NCBI GenBank assembly: GCA_028023455.1
Contig: JAQFVV010000030.1
Span: forward strand, 1,878,501 to 1,942,500
DNA length: 64,000 nt
Source of the DNA: Epiperipatus broadwayi
Lineage: Eukaryota; Onychophora; Udeonychophora; Euonychophora; Peripatidae
Direction of reading: 5' to 3'
Positions 50,287-62,519 of this stretch are shown one piece after another; within the stretch, counting starts at the first letter, position 1; each line of letters begins with the position of its first letter. Position numbers and translations under genes: made by a program. Under the pieces are notes generated by a model. The model ran no database searches, was not told the origin of the DNA, and worked only from the letters and a program-made list of their open reading frames with translations.

Positions 50287-50326
50287 GTACATTTAACAGA
50301 TTTTATATCCAAACAAAAATGCTCAG

Positions 50327-50722
50327 CTAATCTAGTTCACAAAGCATTTGCAGAGTTTTTTGCGCAGTAGTCCTAAATGTTCTATCATTTGTTTCAAATA
50401 TATTAACAGCATTAAAGTATTTATTGAACAATCTAGGTAATCTTACTAATGCTGAATTTTTTAATGTTTCACTTTTAAATTTTGAAATATTATACATATT
50501 TTTTGATCTTGTATCCTTTATCTTTAGCTTAAATGATAATGTTGTTTGGCAACTTCTCACATCTATTATACCTGATGTAATTTTTTTTAAATACTTCATA
50601 TCAGTATAGATTCATCTTTTGTAGAGTGCATTGTTGTCACATATTATTTCTGATTTAATGTATCTGAAAAATTTTTTATAAACCTTTTCCAGTGCTAATC
50701 TATTATTTAATTTATATGAGTT
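50327..50722 (-). pseudogene. C-terminal region of LINE J3 after nonsense codons
   Basis: In phase with the main frame after the TAG at 50723: NSYKLNNRLALEKVYKKFF, a TGA at about 50609 (CGA to TGA), then MKYLKKITSGIIDVRSC and TRSKNMYNISKFKSETLKNS, RLPRLFNKYFN. The same region in J2 reads RDLKYLYKLVNK...RFSPLFRLPYLYNQ, so it is the normal C-terminal domain of this LINE class. Confidence 0.75.
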
Positions 50723-53182
50723 CTAGATCAAAGATCCATAATTTAAAATAGGTAAGACCAATGTATGAAACAAATACACACATGTATTTCTCTTAAACAT
50801 TTTGCAGTTTCTGAGAATTAAACCCATTATTTTATAACTTTTTGTAATAATATTTTGAATATTATTATTAAATGTTCCATTATTATTAAAAATAATACCT
50901 AAATCTTTATGATCTTCTTTTCTTGAAATACTTTTTGAGTTTAGTGTATAATTAAACAGACTTATAGATGATTTTTTAGAAAACGATATGACACAACATT
51001 TTTCAATGTTAATTTCCATATAGTTTCCCACACACCAATCCTGAAAATTTTTGATATCAGACTGCAAAATCTTCTGATCATCAAAATTCTTAATAGTTTT
51101 ATACAGTTTAATATCATCTGCAAAGCAGAGAATGTCAGAACCACTTACATACTGCTCTATATCCAAAGAATAAACTGAAAAAAGCAGTGGTCCAAGTATA
51201 CTTCCTTGAGGCACTCCAGCATTACTAAAATATGTGTATGATTTTGCAGGCACAAAAGATACAAAATTAGGTCTATTTGAGACAAAAGATACAAACCACT
51301 GCAAAAGTTCACAACTAAAACCAATCGTGTGCAACTTACTAATCAATCTAGAGTGATCTACTCGGTCAAATGCTTTGCTTAAATCAAAATAAATCACATC
51401 TAGCTGTAATCTGTTGTCAATTGCATTTGCAATAGCATCTTGAATATGTATCAAATTAGTCTCAACAGATCTACCTGGGATAAAACCATGTTGTGTTTTA
51501 GATAAAGATTTACATACTTTATCTATTATCTTGTTATACACACATTTTTCAAAGATTTTTCCAGCTATACATAATAATGAAATAGGTATATAATTACTAA
51601 CATCATTTGATTTGACTTTTGGTATTGTTATAACTTTTGCTACTTTCCAAGAATCAGGAAAAATACCCTGCTGTAAAGAGATATTAAAAATATAACAAAG
51701 CACTGGAGCTAGCAGTTCAGCACATCCTTTATAAATAAAAACAGGTAGCATATCATATCCAAAACTTTTTTTATTTTTAAGCTGTTTTATTGCTAATAAA
51801 ATGTCATTATAATTTAATGAGTCAATAACTATCAAATCATTACTTTTAAAAGCAGATTTAACTGTATATGATTTAGATGGCACAATTTTCTCTGTACATG
51901 ATAAGAAGTAGTTGGCAAAATCATCAGCTGTAAGACTCCCATTGTCAATTGACATTTTATTTTTTACACCAGAATGCTTTTTAATAAATGACCAAAAGTA
52001 ATTTGAATTGCACTTTATGTTGTCCTCTAGTTTCTCAATATATCTTTTGAAATCAATTTTTTCTATGCTTTTAAATAATCTTCTAAAATTTATAAAGTTA
52101 TTATAACATATTATTGATCCTGATTTCTTAAACAACTTATGATGCTTATGTTTTCTTTTGTAAATACAAATCAATTTCTTAGAGAACCAAGGAGGATATT
52201 TTTTAGATGATTCATAGCATAATGGTATTCTATTGTTTAAAATGTTTTGCATAATTTTTTGAAACAGATGTACTGCCTCATTTACATTTGGGGAACAATA
52301 TATTTGTTCCCAATCAGCATACTTGATGTCACAATATAAATTATAATAATCACCAAGTTTATAGTTTCTATTTGAAGTTATCATACCCTTATTTAATGAT
52401 ATGTGTTTGACATAAACAAAAAACTCAATTTCTGGATGATGCAAGTCTTCCTTCAATAATGGTTGTACACTATGCCTCACATCTACATCATTAAATTTAG
52501 TTAATATAAAATCTAGAACACATCCATTATTATTTTTTAACTGATTTCTTTGTACTACACCAGTTATATTCATAAATTCTATAATTCTTTGTCCTTTATT
52601 TATTTCATTATTACATAATCCAGTTATTTCATCTGCTGTCATTACATATCGTGCATACTTAAAGTCACCACAGATCAAAATATTGTGCTTGTAATTAAGT
52701 AAATATTTTTCCAATTTCTCCAAATCATTATTTAGTTCAATTATATTAATATAAGGAGGAATATATATATTCCCAACCAGAAACAATTGAGATCTTAATA
52801 TCATTTCAATCCAAATAGAATCAACAAAATTCAATTCTATATTTACTAACTTGGTTACAATGTTGTTTTTAACTGCCAATAAAACACCTCCACCTCTTGA
52901 AAGCTTAGAGTTTACATGATCATGTCTATATAGTAAATATCTATGATCCACAATCTGATCAGTAACAAATTGATCATTCAACCATGTTTCTGTCAAGGCT
53001 ATTAGATCATATTCTTCTGCAAGAACAGCATGTTTCAATAACTGATATTTAGTTCTTAACCCTCTAACATTTTGCATATAACAACAGAAAATGTTACTTT
53101 TATTAATTAACTTCTTATTACCATTGTTATGTGAAGAATTTTTATATATTCTTTTACAATCTTTATAAATGCAATAATCCAT
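50723..53182 (-). CDS. LINE endonuclease-reverse transcriptase (J3), 819 codons
   Basis: Residues about 30-245 form an apurinic-type endonuclease: YMQNVRGLRTKYQLL, ALTETWLNDQF, SRGGGVLLAVKNN, NILICGDFKYAR, then LDFILTK and LHHPEIEF. The usual GDFN is GDFK here, so a catalytic-region Asn is replaced. RT follows: GKIFEKCVYNKI, QHGFIPGRSVETN, VIYFDLSKAFDRVDH (motif A), GVPQGSILGPLLFSVY (motif B), ILCFADDIKLYK (motif C, FADD). It ends NYGSLI then TAG, where relatives have W (IEYCSVIWN), so TGG became TAG. Start: first Met in the frame. Jockey/CR1-like; retrotransposition needs the lost C-terminus restored by readthrough or is dead. Confidence 0.9.
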   Translation of the reverse strand: MDYCIYKDCKRIYKNSSHNNGNKKLINKSNIFCCYMQNVRGLRTKYQLLKHAVLAEEYDLIALTETWLNDQFVTDQIVDHRYLLYRHDHVNSKLSRGGGVLLAVKNNIVTKLVNIELNFVDSIWIEMILRSQLFLVGNIYIPPYINIIELNNDLEKLEKYLLNYKHNILICGDFKYARYVMTADEITGLCNNEINKGQRIIEFMNITGVVQRNQLKNNNGCVLDFILTKFNDVDVRHSVQPLLKEDLHHPEIEFFVYVKHISLNKGMITSNRNYKLGDYYNLYCDIKYADWEQIYCSPNVNEAVHLFQKIMQNILNNRIPLCYESSKKYPPWFSKKLICIYKRKHKHHKLFKKSGSIICYNNFINFRRLFKSIEKIDFKRYIEKLEDNIKCNSNYFWSFIKKHSGVKNKMSIDNGSLTADDFANYFLSCTEKIVPSKSYTVKSAFKSNDLIVIDSLNYNDILLAIKQLKNKKSFGYDMLPVFIYKGCAELLAPVLCYIFNISLQQGIFPDSWKVAKVITIPKVKSNDVSNYIPISLLCIAGKIFEKCVYNKIIDKVCKSLSKTQHGFIPGRSVETNLIHIQDAIANAIDNRLQLDVIYFDLSKAFDRVDHSRLISKLHTIGFSCELLQWFVSFVSNRPNFVSFVPAKSYTYFSNAGVPQGSILGPLLFSVYSLDIEQYVSGSDILCFADDIKLYKTIKNFDDQKILQSDIKNFQDWCVGNYMEINIEKCCVISFSKKSSISLFNYTLNSKSISRKEDHKDLGIIFNNNGTFNNNIQNIITKSYKIMGLILRNCKMFKRNTCVYLFHTLVLPILNYGSLI

Positions 53183-53308
53183 TATACATTACTAATATTA
53201 TCCTCAACTACCTGATCCTTTATTTGTTCAATAATAATTAATAATTAAATCTTTATTTAATTTCCCATAAAATGGATATATATAAATGCCTGACGCCCAC
53301 AAATTTGA

Positions 53309-53364
<56 letters not shown>
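53309..53364. repeat. (ATT)n tract between LINEs J3 and J2
   Basis: About 56 bp of ATT repeats. It separates the 5' end of J3 (minus) from the truncated 5' end of J2 (plus). Confidence 0.95.
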
Positions 53365-55478
<2,114 letters not shown>

Positions 55479-55626
55479 CTACAGTACAGACTTTTTCATA
55501 CCTGTACTTATATATGTAATATATAAGGGGTTTGAACTCAGACTTTCACACAACCCTCAAACATCTATGCTATCTCATACCATCGATACAGTTAATCACA
55601 CACATATCAAAAAGATAAATAATCAC
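55479..55626 (-). repeat. tRNA-like repeat of the foldback family, copy 5
   Basis: CCTACAGTACAGACTTTTTC, then GGGGTTTGAACTCAGACTTT and CTATCTCATACCATCGATAC. Same order and orientation as 39701-39828. Confidence 0.55.
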
Positions 55627-55907
55627 TTTTTATTTTTTTATCACATAGCATTCTAGTTTTTCTTAACAATAAAAAAATCTAAAATGTTCAATGGAATTAA
55701 TATTTCCAAATAATGAGAATATCTTTATTAAAGATTATCTTGAACAGGATTAAATAAAATTTCTATTCTGTATATAAAAAAGTATTTTTTCAAAACTAAG
55801 TTTCAAAATATCTCTTGTTCTTTTAATTTTGTGATATAAAAATGTAGAATTTATTTTAAATAAAATTTTATTTAATTTAATAAAAACTACACATTTATTC
55901 ACATATG

Positions 55908-56426
55908 CTTAATCTCTTAACTCTCATTATAATACTTATCTGACAGCCAACCAGATATCATGATAGCTGTTAAAATAACAACCAAACCTTAAACACACGA
56001 CAAAGATTTTACGAGAAAAGAGCGGCCACTCTTTTCTCTACTTTTCTTTCTATATATCTAAGCCAGTCATAAGTATTTAGGTTTGAAAGCTTGAAGCTTT
56101 AAATATCTTCACAATTAACTCACTGAGTCTATATCATAAACATACAATGCAAAATCCTATGATTTACTACGCAGTAGTTTTTAGAATACATAACAAGCAG
56201 TAAAGTATGTAAATAATATTTTAATTTACGAAGTGCAAATAGTTGAAAATTGAAATAAATTGAGATATTGCCAAATCTCTTGTGTGTTTAAGACTTGGTT
56301 GTTATTTGGACAGCTATCATGACATCTGATTGGCTGTCAGATAAGTATTATAATGAGTGTTAAGAGATTTGGCAGTATCTCAATTTATTTCAATTTTCAA
56401 CTATCAGTGCTTCGTAAATTAAAATA
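55908..56426. repeat. Two overlapping palindromes
   Basis: Arm pair 1: 55908-55995 and 56279-56368 (AACTCTCATTATAATACTTA against its complement). Arm pair 2: 56219-56280 and 56363-56426 (AATTGAGATATTGCC against its complement). The right arm of pair 1 lies wholly between the arms of pair 2, so only one can fold at a time. A small hairpin GAAAAGAG/CTCTTTTC lies at about 56016-56038. The ORF at 56353-56595 starts within it and is not supported. Confidence 0.65.
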
Positions 56427-57323
56427 TTATTCACCTATGTTTAGTATTTTACGTAGATATATGTCAAATTATTTATTATATAAATTTCTGAACTTTATTA
56501 CTTTAAAACCTATTAAATTATTTAATATTTTTATTCTATCAACAATTGCTCTCATCAATACTTTTTATAGGCCTATTTTGAAACTCATTAAATAGTTGTT
56601 TCAGGATGTATATTGAAGGAAAACAGCAGATACAATGTATTGTGCTTGAAATTTTGTTTTTATTATTTAGTAATGATGCTGGAATTTAATGTGATAAAGA
56701 AATTATTATAAAAGTTGGATTCCAAAATTGAAATTAAAAAGTTGGAGATTAATAATCAAAACTGGAAAGGTAAATAATCTTTTATGTGTGCTAGTGGATA
56801 AGAAAAATTTTCAGAAAACATTTTTCAAAGGATAGTCTCCAAGATCATTTTATATATTTTTCAGTTTATTTATTATTTATACAATTTGTTTAATGCATAA
56901 GCATTTTGTAAGAACAAAGTCAGAGAAATATTATCTAAAACTTATCAGCATTTTTAATTTAAAAGAGTGAAGCTTATAAGCTGATAAAAGATTTTGCATC
57001 GGTAACTACCAACAGATTAAGCATCTTGACTAACTTAAGAAAATTATTTCTTTTTAAATTGATATCCTAATTTCCAAGAAAGCACAGTAAAGCTAAAAGA
57101 TTTTCATAGAATGATTAATACCAAAATCTTTACATAATTTATATAAATTTTTAACTTCTGTTATCTCTGCAAACTGAAATTCTGTCTATTGTGTTGTATA
57201 CTTCACTTCAAATCAGCCATACTTGTAGCATATTGCTGGAAGTATAAACTATTTTGATCCTCATATAATGGGTAATGGAATGACAAGGCAGAACAGCAAA
57301 GTAGTAAATTAATTAAATAATCT
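56427..57323. other. Anonymous AT-rich DNA
   Basis: No gene or recognisable repeat. Confidence 0.5.
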
Positions 57324-57340
57324 TATAAGTCTGAGAGATA

Positions 57341-57549
57341 TATATTGCTTATAACACTTCTTTCATATACACTTCAATGCAATAAATTTTCTTAAAAATT
57401 TCTTTATTTTCCTTACAGTTTCGACTGGGAAAATAAAGAAGTTTTTAAGAAAATTTGTTGCATTGAAGTGTGTATGAAAGAAGTGTTATATGCAATATAT
57501 ATGATTGTATGAAGATATGCAAAGAAAGTGAAAGAGAAGAATAAGAGAA
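57341..57549 (+). mobile_element. Small foldback insertion with one-sided tail and 17-bp TSD
   Basis: A perfect 17-bp duplication TATAAGTCTGAGAGATA flanks it (57324-57340, 57550-57566). Arms of about 75 bp (57341-57418 and 57427-57503) surround a loop containing TTTCGACTG. About 46 nt of unpaired tail follow the right arm (57504-57549). The design equals that of the Penelope-like insertion at 16630-17385. No RT remnant. Confidence 0.75.
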
Positions 57550-57637
57550 TATAAGTCTGAGAGATAATAAGTGACTCTAAATGATAAAGAAATAAAAGCA
57601 ATTTACTAAAATTATATTTGTATTTAATTGGCTTTAT

Positions 57638-58040
57638 TCTACATGAATAAAGCGTGATAAACAGAGCACAAAAACATTAATTATAAACAACAATTAGCCA
57701 AGTGCTTTCGGTATTGTATACCAGAATTGTGGCGACATACTGGAACTGAACGGTTAATATTCCAGTGCATGCTCAGTGGAACACTAGTGTTACACTGATT
57801 AAAGAGGCTTGGTTTATTGCGAAGTCTAAAAACATTATTAATTAGCGTAACACTAGTGTCCCACTGAGCATGCACTGGAATATTAACGGTTCAGTTCCAG
57901 TATGTCGCCATGATTCTGGTATACAATACCGAAAGCGCTTGGCTAATTGTTGTTTATAATTAATGTTTTTGTGCTCTGTTTATCATGCTTTATTCGTGTA
58001 GAATAATTTTCATTATCTGACAGAGTTTTTATATTATTTA
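57638..58040 (+). mobile_element. Foldback insertion with hammerhead-like fold and 14-bp TSD
   Basis: TSD TTAATTGGCTTTAT at 57624-57637 and 58041-58054. Arms of about 170 bp (about 57638-57800 and 57850-58010) surround a short loop. A one-sided tail of about 30 nt follows the right arm. Inner arms contain CCGAAAGCGCTTGGCTAATT, the same GAAAGCGCTT motif as the Penelope-like arm at 17303. I infer a short, RT-less Penelope-like copy. ORF 57681-57875 is spurious. Confidence 0.75.
57907..57943 (+). ncRNA. Hammerhead-like fold with non-canonical core, second lineage
   Basis: Stem I GCC (57907-57909), 8-nt core ATGATTCT (57910-57917), hairpin II GGTAT/ACA/ATACC (57918-57930), GAAA (57931-57934), palindromic AGCGCT (57934-57939), T57940, and GGC (57941-57943) closing stem I. 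It has the same arrangement and core length as 17276-17316 although the stem sequences differ. CUGAUGA is not present, so cleavage is uncertain. Confidence 0.4.
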
Positions 58041-58429
58041 TTAATTGGCTTTATATATTTTTAATGATCATATTGAAAGGTCTTTGATTTTAATATGTTT
58101 TATAAGAAGTGATTAAAAATCAATTTAGAGAAATAGTGATCTTGTTAAAGATCTTTTGGTAACTTATAAACATGACTGTATTCGATAGAAAGAACAATTA
58201 GATTTTAGCCACTAATCAGCTAATCATGCCATTATTCTACTTGCTATATTAGAGTATATATATAGTAGTCATTTTCAGACAGTTGAATTTTCTGTTCGGC
58301 TGTTCATCCAAGTGATAAAAGCTATAAATTTTGAAAGATTTTGAGGTGTTTCTTCTATATTAATGCTATTTTATAAATTGTTTATTTTTACTTCTGTTAT
58401 AACTTTTTATTGCAAATCAGTCAAGCATT

Positions 58430-58524
58430 GTTAGCCGAGAGGTCAGCGCGGCCGCCTTGCAAGCAAGCAGTTGGTTGCAGACAGTTCGCCTCCCGGCCGA
58501 TGCTATGACGTATGGGAAAAAAAA
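58430..58524 (+). mobile_element. tRNA-derived SINE, copy 4
   Basis: GTTAGCCGAGAGGTCAGCGC (A-box region), GGCCGCCTTGCAAGCAAGCA, then CAGTTCGCCTCCCGGCCGAT and GCTATGACGTATGGGAAAA tail. Close to copy 5 at 61951. The ORF at 58457-58690 overlaps it and is not a gene. Confidence 0.75.
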
Positions 58525-59965
58525 TCAGATTGAAGACTTCTTTGGTATATTAATCATCTTCAAAGTACAAGTTATGTTTTTCTTTGAATTTTTCCACAAC
58601 GCTCTTGAAATATGTGTTGTTGTTTTTTTTCAGAATCCCCTCCACTCAAATAGATTGACTTATTTTGCATCACAGAATCTTTTTAGGTAATCATCAACTT
58701 GATTAATAGACTCTCCACATTCTGTGGAAGTTCTTTGCAGTGTGTGTGCGTGTGGGGGGGGGAGTACGATCATATTAGCAGGTGAGAAAAAAATCCCCTC
58801 CTCCCTAGAGATCATTAAGAAATAAATAATTCCTTTTTAAATAACTCTTTTGCTTTAGAAATAATTTCTTTTAAAAATATTTACTTTTGGAAATTTTTGC
58901 TATTTTTCTTTCATAGCTTACAAATTATAATTCTAAAAAAGCTGTCAAAATTAATTTTTTTTCCGAAACTTATTCAATTAATAATCAGTTTTTTTTTTAA
59001 ACCAACTTTTTAATGTCTAAATAGCAATAATTGAAATAAATTTGATTATATTTATATTTTTTAAGTTGAAGAAAAATAAATAAATTGACAAGACATTTAT
59101 TAAGGTATTTTAATCTGTTGTAATAAAGTACGCACGCTCGTTAGAATGTTTTAAAATCACTTAATTGTGTTTAAAAATAAAACAAATTAGAAAAATAATT
59201 CTTATTTAAGAGTGAAAAAAAATAGCGAAGAGAAAGAACGGAAATTCTGGGAATTATGATCCACGAGTAATTTTTTTTTCTCTTAACAATTTTTTAACTC
59301 CTGTGAATGTTATAAACTTTTAAATTCACCTTTAAAATAGTTACTATATTTATTCACCAAATCTTAGGTAAAGAGTTTAAATTTTTTCGAATGCTGAAAT
59401 CCAAGTAACTTGAGCCAAAGTATTATCATAATAATGTACACAAATAGAAATTTACAAATATAATTCATTTGTATAAAATTTTTTTCATTTTTTTTTTTTA
59501 AATGTCTTCAGGATTATTTATGATCTGTATGTTAATCAGTTCTTGGCAGTTATAAAAAGATTTGAACTATGCAAGTAAAAGAAAAGTTTATTTAAAGTAT
59601 TTTAATTTTTAAACAGCTATCATTCCAGTTTACACTGTTGTTTCTTTAAAGATGACATATTATACATCCTTAACAAATCTCATCTATAAATAGCAATTAT
59701 TAATTGTTTTTTGTTTTTTTTTTCGAAGTGAAAATAAAAAATGTTAATTTGAAATACTTAACCATAAGATAAAACTTTTCCTTTGTTATCTTTAATTTAT
59801 CTCTTTGGGAGAAGGTTTTAAGAAGATTGCGTCAACCAATTAAAAATGAGTGTTATAAGCTTACTTGGCATCATTAATGTATTGATAGTAATTTTAATGA
59901 ACTGACTTGCTGTTATAAATTTTAATTTTCAATAACTGTATTAAAAGTAAACAAGACAAAACAAT
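58525..59965. other. Anonymous AT-rich DNA
   Basis: A short (TG)n/G-run lies near 58740-58762. No gene seen. Confidence 0.5.
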
Positions 59966-59966
59966 G

Positions 59967-60245
59967 TGCCACCCTGTGCCAACCTGAGTAATCAATGGAT
60001 GTCAGAAGGCTTGTGCATAAAATCCCTATCTAGTGCCTACTCACCCAATATCCCCAGACTAGTTTCTGTCTAGGTGTAGTGCTCTCTGATCCAAGGATCC
60101 ACACTAATGAAGGCCACAAGCCAGAAACTAGTCTGGGGATATTGGATGAATAGGCACTAGATAGGGATTTTATGCCCAAGCCTTCTGGCATCTATTGATT
60201 ACTCTAGTTGGCACAGGGTGGCACTACTGTATGGAGAGTTTTGCC
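59967..60245 (+). mobile_element. Palindromic hammerhead-like element, copy 3 (most complete)
   Basis: Arms 59967-60067 (GTGCCACCCTGTGCCAACCT at the left) and 60123-60226 are inverted copies. The loop 60068-60122 holds the first core and hairpin II of a hammerhead-like motif; the inverted copy is truncated exactly at GAAA. The tail TACTGTATGGAGAGTTTTGC ends at about 60245. The flank to 60310 resembles that of copy 2. No TSD was found for this copy. Confidence 0.7.
60089..60147 (+). ncRNA. Hammerhead ribozyme-like motif, copy 3
   Basis: Stem I is the best of the three: ATCCAA-GG-ATCCACA (60089-60103) against TGGGGAT-A-TTGGAT (60134-60147), 12 of 13 positions paired. The core is CTAATGA (60104-60110), with G5 mutated to A. 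Hairpin II is GGC/CACAA/GCC (60112-60122), then GAAA (60124-60127), palindromic ACTAGT (60127-60132) and C60133. The G5 change should abolish cleavage in this copy; copies 1 and 2 keep CTGATGA. Confidence 0.5.
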
Positions 60246-60907
60246 TTGTTTATTAACAATTATGTGCTAGTAAAAGAGATAGTGATCATGTGATGTATTA
60301 AAAGTAGTGAACATATTGGCCGTTTTTGTGTTTTGCCCTGCTCTCCAGTTGCTATGGGCTTCAATTATTGTGTTTGTAAGTGGACTTAATTAATTTTACA
60401 TTATAATAATAAAGAATTGTCATATCTTTTTTAGATAAAAATATTTTTAATGAAAAAAGACTTTAGACAGTTGAATGCAGTCCCAATAATGCATCCTTTT
60501 GGACATATTTATGAATAATATTATGCAATAAGATAATATTTTTATTAGATAGTATCTATAATTTTTTGAAAATAACATGTATACTCAAATATTGATACAT
60601 TTAAACTGATATAGAAAACTAATCAAGAATTCAATCTCAGTGAATACACCAATTCAGGTGAAAACTGTGGAATTATTTAGTGTTATATCTTTTAATATAT
60701 GAAATGTCTACATGAAATTTGACTAGTAAAATGAGATTTTTTATTTTATATATTTATTCTGATCAAAATAAAATCAGAAAGAATGTGCAGGATGATATAT
60801 CCAGGTTTGAGTATACTGAGCGCAAGTTGAGCCTAAATCAATATTCCTGGAAAAGGACATGAATTGGGCTAGCATAAATTTAATTTCAACAAAAATACTA
60901 TATGAAT

Positions 60908-60957
<50 letters not shown>

Positions 60958-61454
60958 TTAAGTAAAATAAATGTTTTAATGAATTAATACATAATCATGT
61001 ATAGAGTAATCTGAATACAAGCATATTTTCCCCGCATATATGACTAACCTTTATGCCAGGATTTGCTGTAGCAATCATCATCAATCTGTGCTCATTATTT
61101 TGATTAACAATTAAGTATTCATTATAATGATCTTAAAAAAATTTTTTTTACATTTTTTTAATAGTGGTCATCTTGCAAGAGCAATGGATAATAGGCCAGT
61201 GACTTCATAAAGAGAACATTATAGAAATATAAAATAGTGATATTTATGCCATAAATATAGTAAAGTACAAAGTTTATCCATTATATACTTAAACATGTTT
61301 GACTATACAGTTGAAATAGTATACTATATTTAACTATTTTTTATCCATTATCTTTGACAGTCTGCACTATAATTAGTAACACACACATGAGGTAAATAGC
61401 ATTTTTATCACAAATAGTAAAAAAGCAATATATATATATATTGTAACCTAATAA

Positions 61455-61485
<31 letters not shown>

Positions 61486-61520
61486 TACATGAATAGTATT
61501 ATATTTTAAGCTAGAAACAA
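60246..61520. other. Anonymous DNA with (GA)n and (TA)n microsatellites
   Basis: (GA)n at about 60911-60947 and (TA)n runs at about 61430-61480. The first 65 bp resemble the flank of the element at 19025. No gene seen. Confidence 0.45.
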
Positions 61521-61670
61521 TTAGAGGGAATTTGAACCCAGTCTTCCAAGCTCCCTTTAGTTACCCACTCCATCTTAAACAACCAATACACATGATGACA
61601 TGTATCAGTTGTGTAAGATGGAGTGGATGATATAAGGAAGCTTGAAAATTTGGGTTCAAATGTCCTCTAA
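61521..61670. repeat. Inverted tRNA-like repeat (foldback), copy 6
   Basis: A short inverted dimer: TTAGAGGGAATTTGAACCCA at the left and its approximate inverse ending at 61670. Each half carries a B-box-like GGGTTCAAATG and an A-box-like TATCAGTTGTGTAAGATGG part. It has the least spacer of the family, so it shows the minimal unit of about 70 bp per half. Confidence 0.6.
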
Positions 61671-61950
61671 TCATAAATATATATAAGAGTAATTCACTAC
61701 GATAAATAATTAAAAACATTCTTTAATCTTATAGAATAATAAAGTCATTGATAATCAATTTTAAAATTCGTATTTAAGCTAAAGTATATTCACTCAATCA
61801 ATATTTGTCTAAAAAAATTTCAAATGCTAATTCTGAAATGCTTTTATCATAAATCTAAATTACTTTCACTAAAAAAATGAAAATGAAATGTTTTATGTAT
61901 TATACAATTTGTAATAAACATTATATGTCAAACAGTAGCAAACATAAGTT

Positions 61951-62053
61951 GTTAGCCGAGAGGTCAGCGCAGCCGCCTTGCAAGCAAGCAGTTGGTTGCA
62001 GACGGTTAGTTGCGGGTTTGCATCCCGGCAGATGCTATGACATGAAAAAAAAA
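61951..62053 (+). mobile_element. tRNA-derived SINE, copy 5
   Basis: GTTAGCCGAGAGGTCAGCGC, AGCCGCCTTGCAAGCAAGCA, GTTGCGGGTTTGCATCCCGG and GCAGATGCTATGACATGAAA tail. With copy 4 it includes a GTTGGTTGCAGACGGTTAG insert between the anticodon-like arm and the B-box. The ORF at 61877-62149 across it is spurious. Confidence 0.75.
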
Positions 62054-62519
62054 TTACTTATTTGTTTAGTTTTCACTGAGTATACTAATAATTTCAATTT
62101 TGGCAAAAAAAAAAAAAAAAAAAACTATACAAATTTCATTTATTACTAACTTTGGTCATACACAAAATGTTTACATTACCTTAACTAATGCATTATTCTA
62201 TACCTAAAACAATACCATGATCATTAATACAACAACATCAACAAAAAAAATACAGCAAAGATTTAAAAACAACTACAGCATTTAATTGTATATTACTTTT
62301 GTTAATCTAATTTTTATTTTGTTATTACTGCATTTACACAACATAAATAAGATAAGCAAATTATTTGTCCTAAAAAGAATGAACAGTGTTACAAAAAAAA
62401 AAATCAAAATTTTATTGGTTAGCTAATTACAAAAGTAAAAAAAAACTGGTAAAAGAACATAACAAAAATAGTTTTTATAATTTACATTGTTTTAACTTTT
62501 TTTCTATATCATCATCAAT

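Larger units (their letters stand above)
50287..53306 (-). mobile_element. Jockey/CR1-type LINE, copy J3 (nearly intact)
   Basis: Minus strand. A short 5' region (53183-53306) is followed by a frame of about 952 codons from 53182 to 50327 with only two stop codons, then a short 3' UTR and an (AAATT)n tail. Both ends lie in ATT repeats that share one orientation on the plus strand, as if it had inserted into an ATT tract. Diverged from J1/J2 in protein sequence, so a separate family. Confidence 0.88.

Noticed and set aside
57341-57549. Hammerhead core in the small foldback
   Set aside because: A GAAAATTT string occurs but no convincing hairpin II or stem I could be drawn, unlike 57907-57943.
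58430-62053. Functional tRNA genes
   Set aside because: The tRNA-like segments have A- and B-box resemblance but no intact cloverleaf, are repeated with A-rich tails, and one has a target-site duplication, so they are SINEs.
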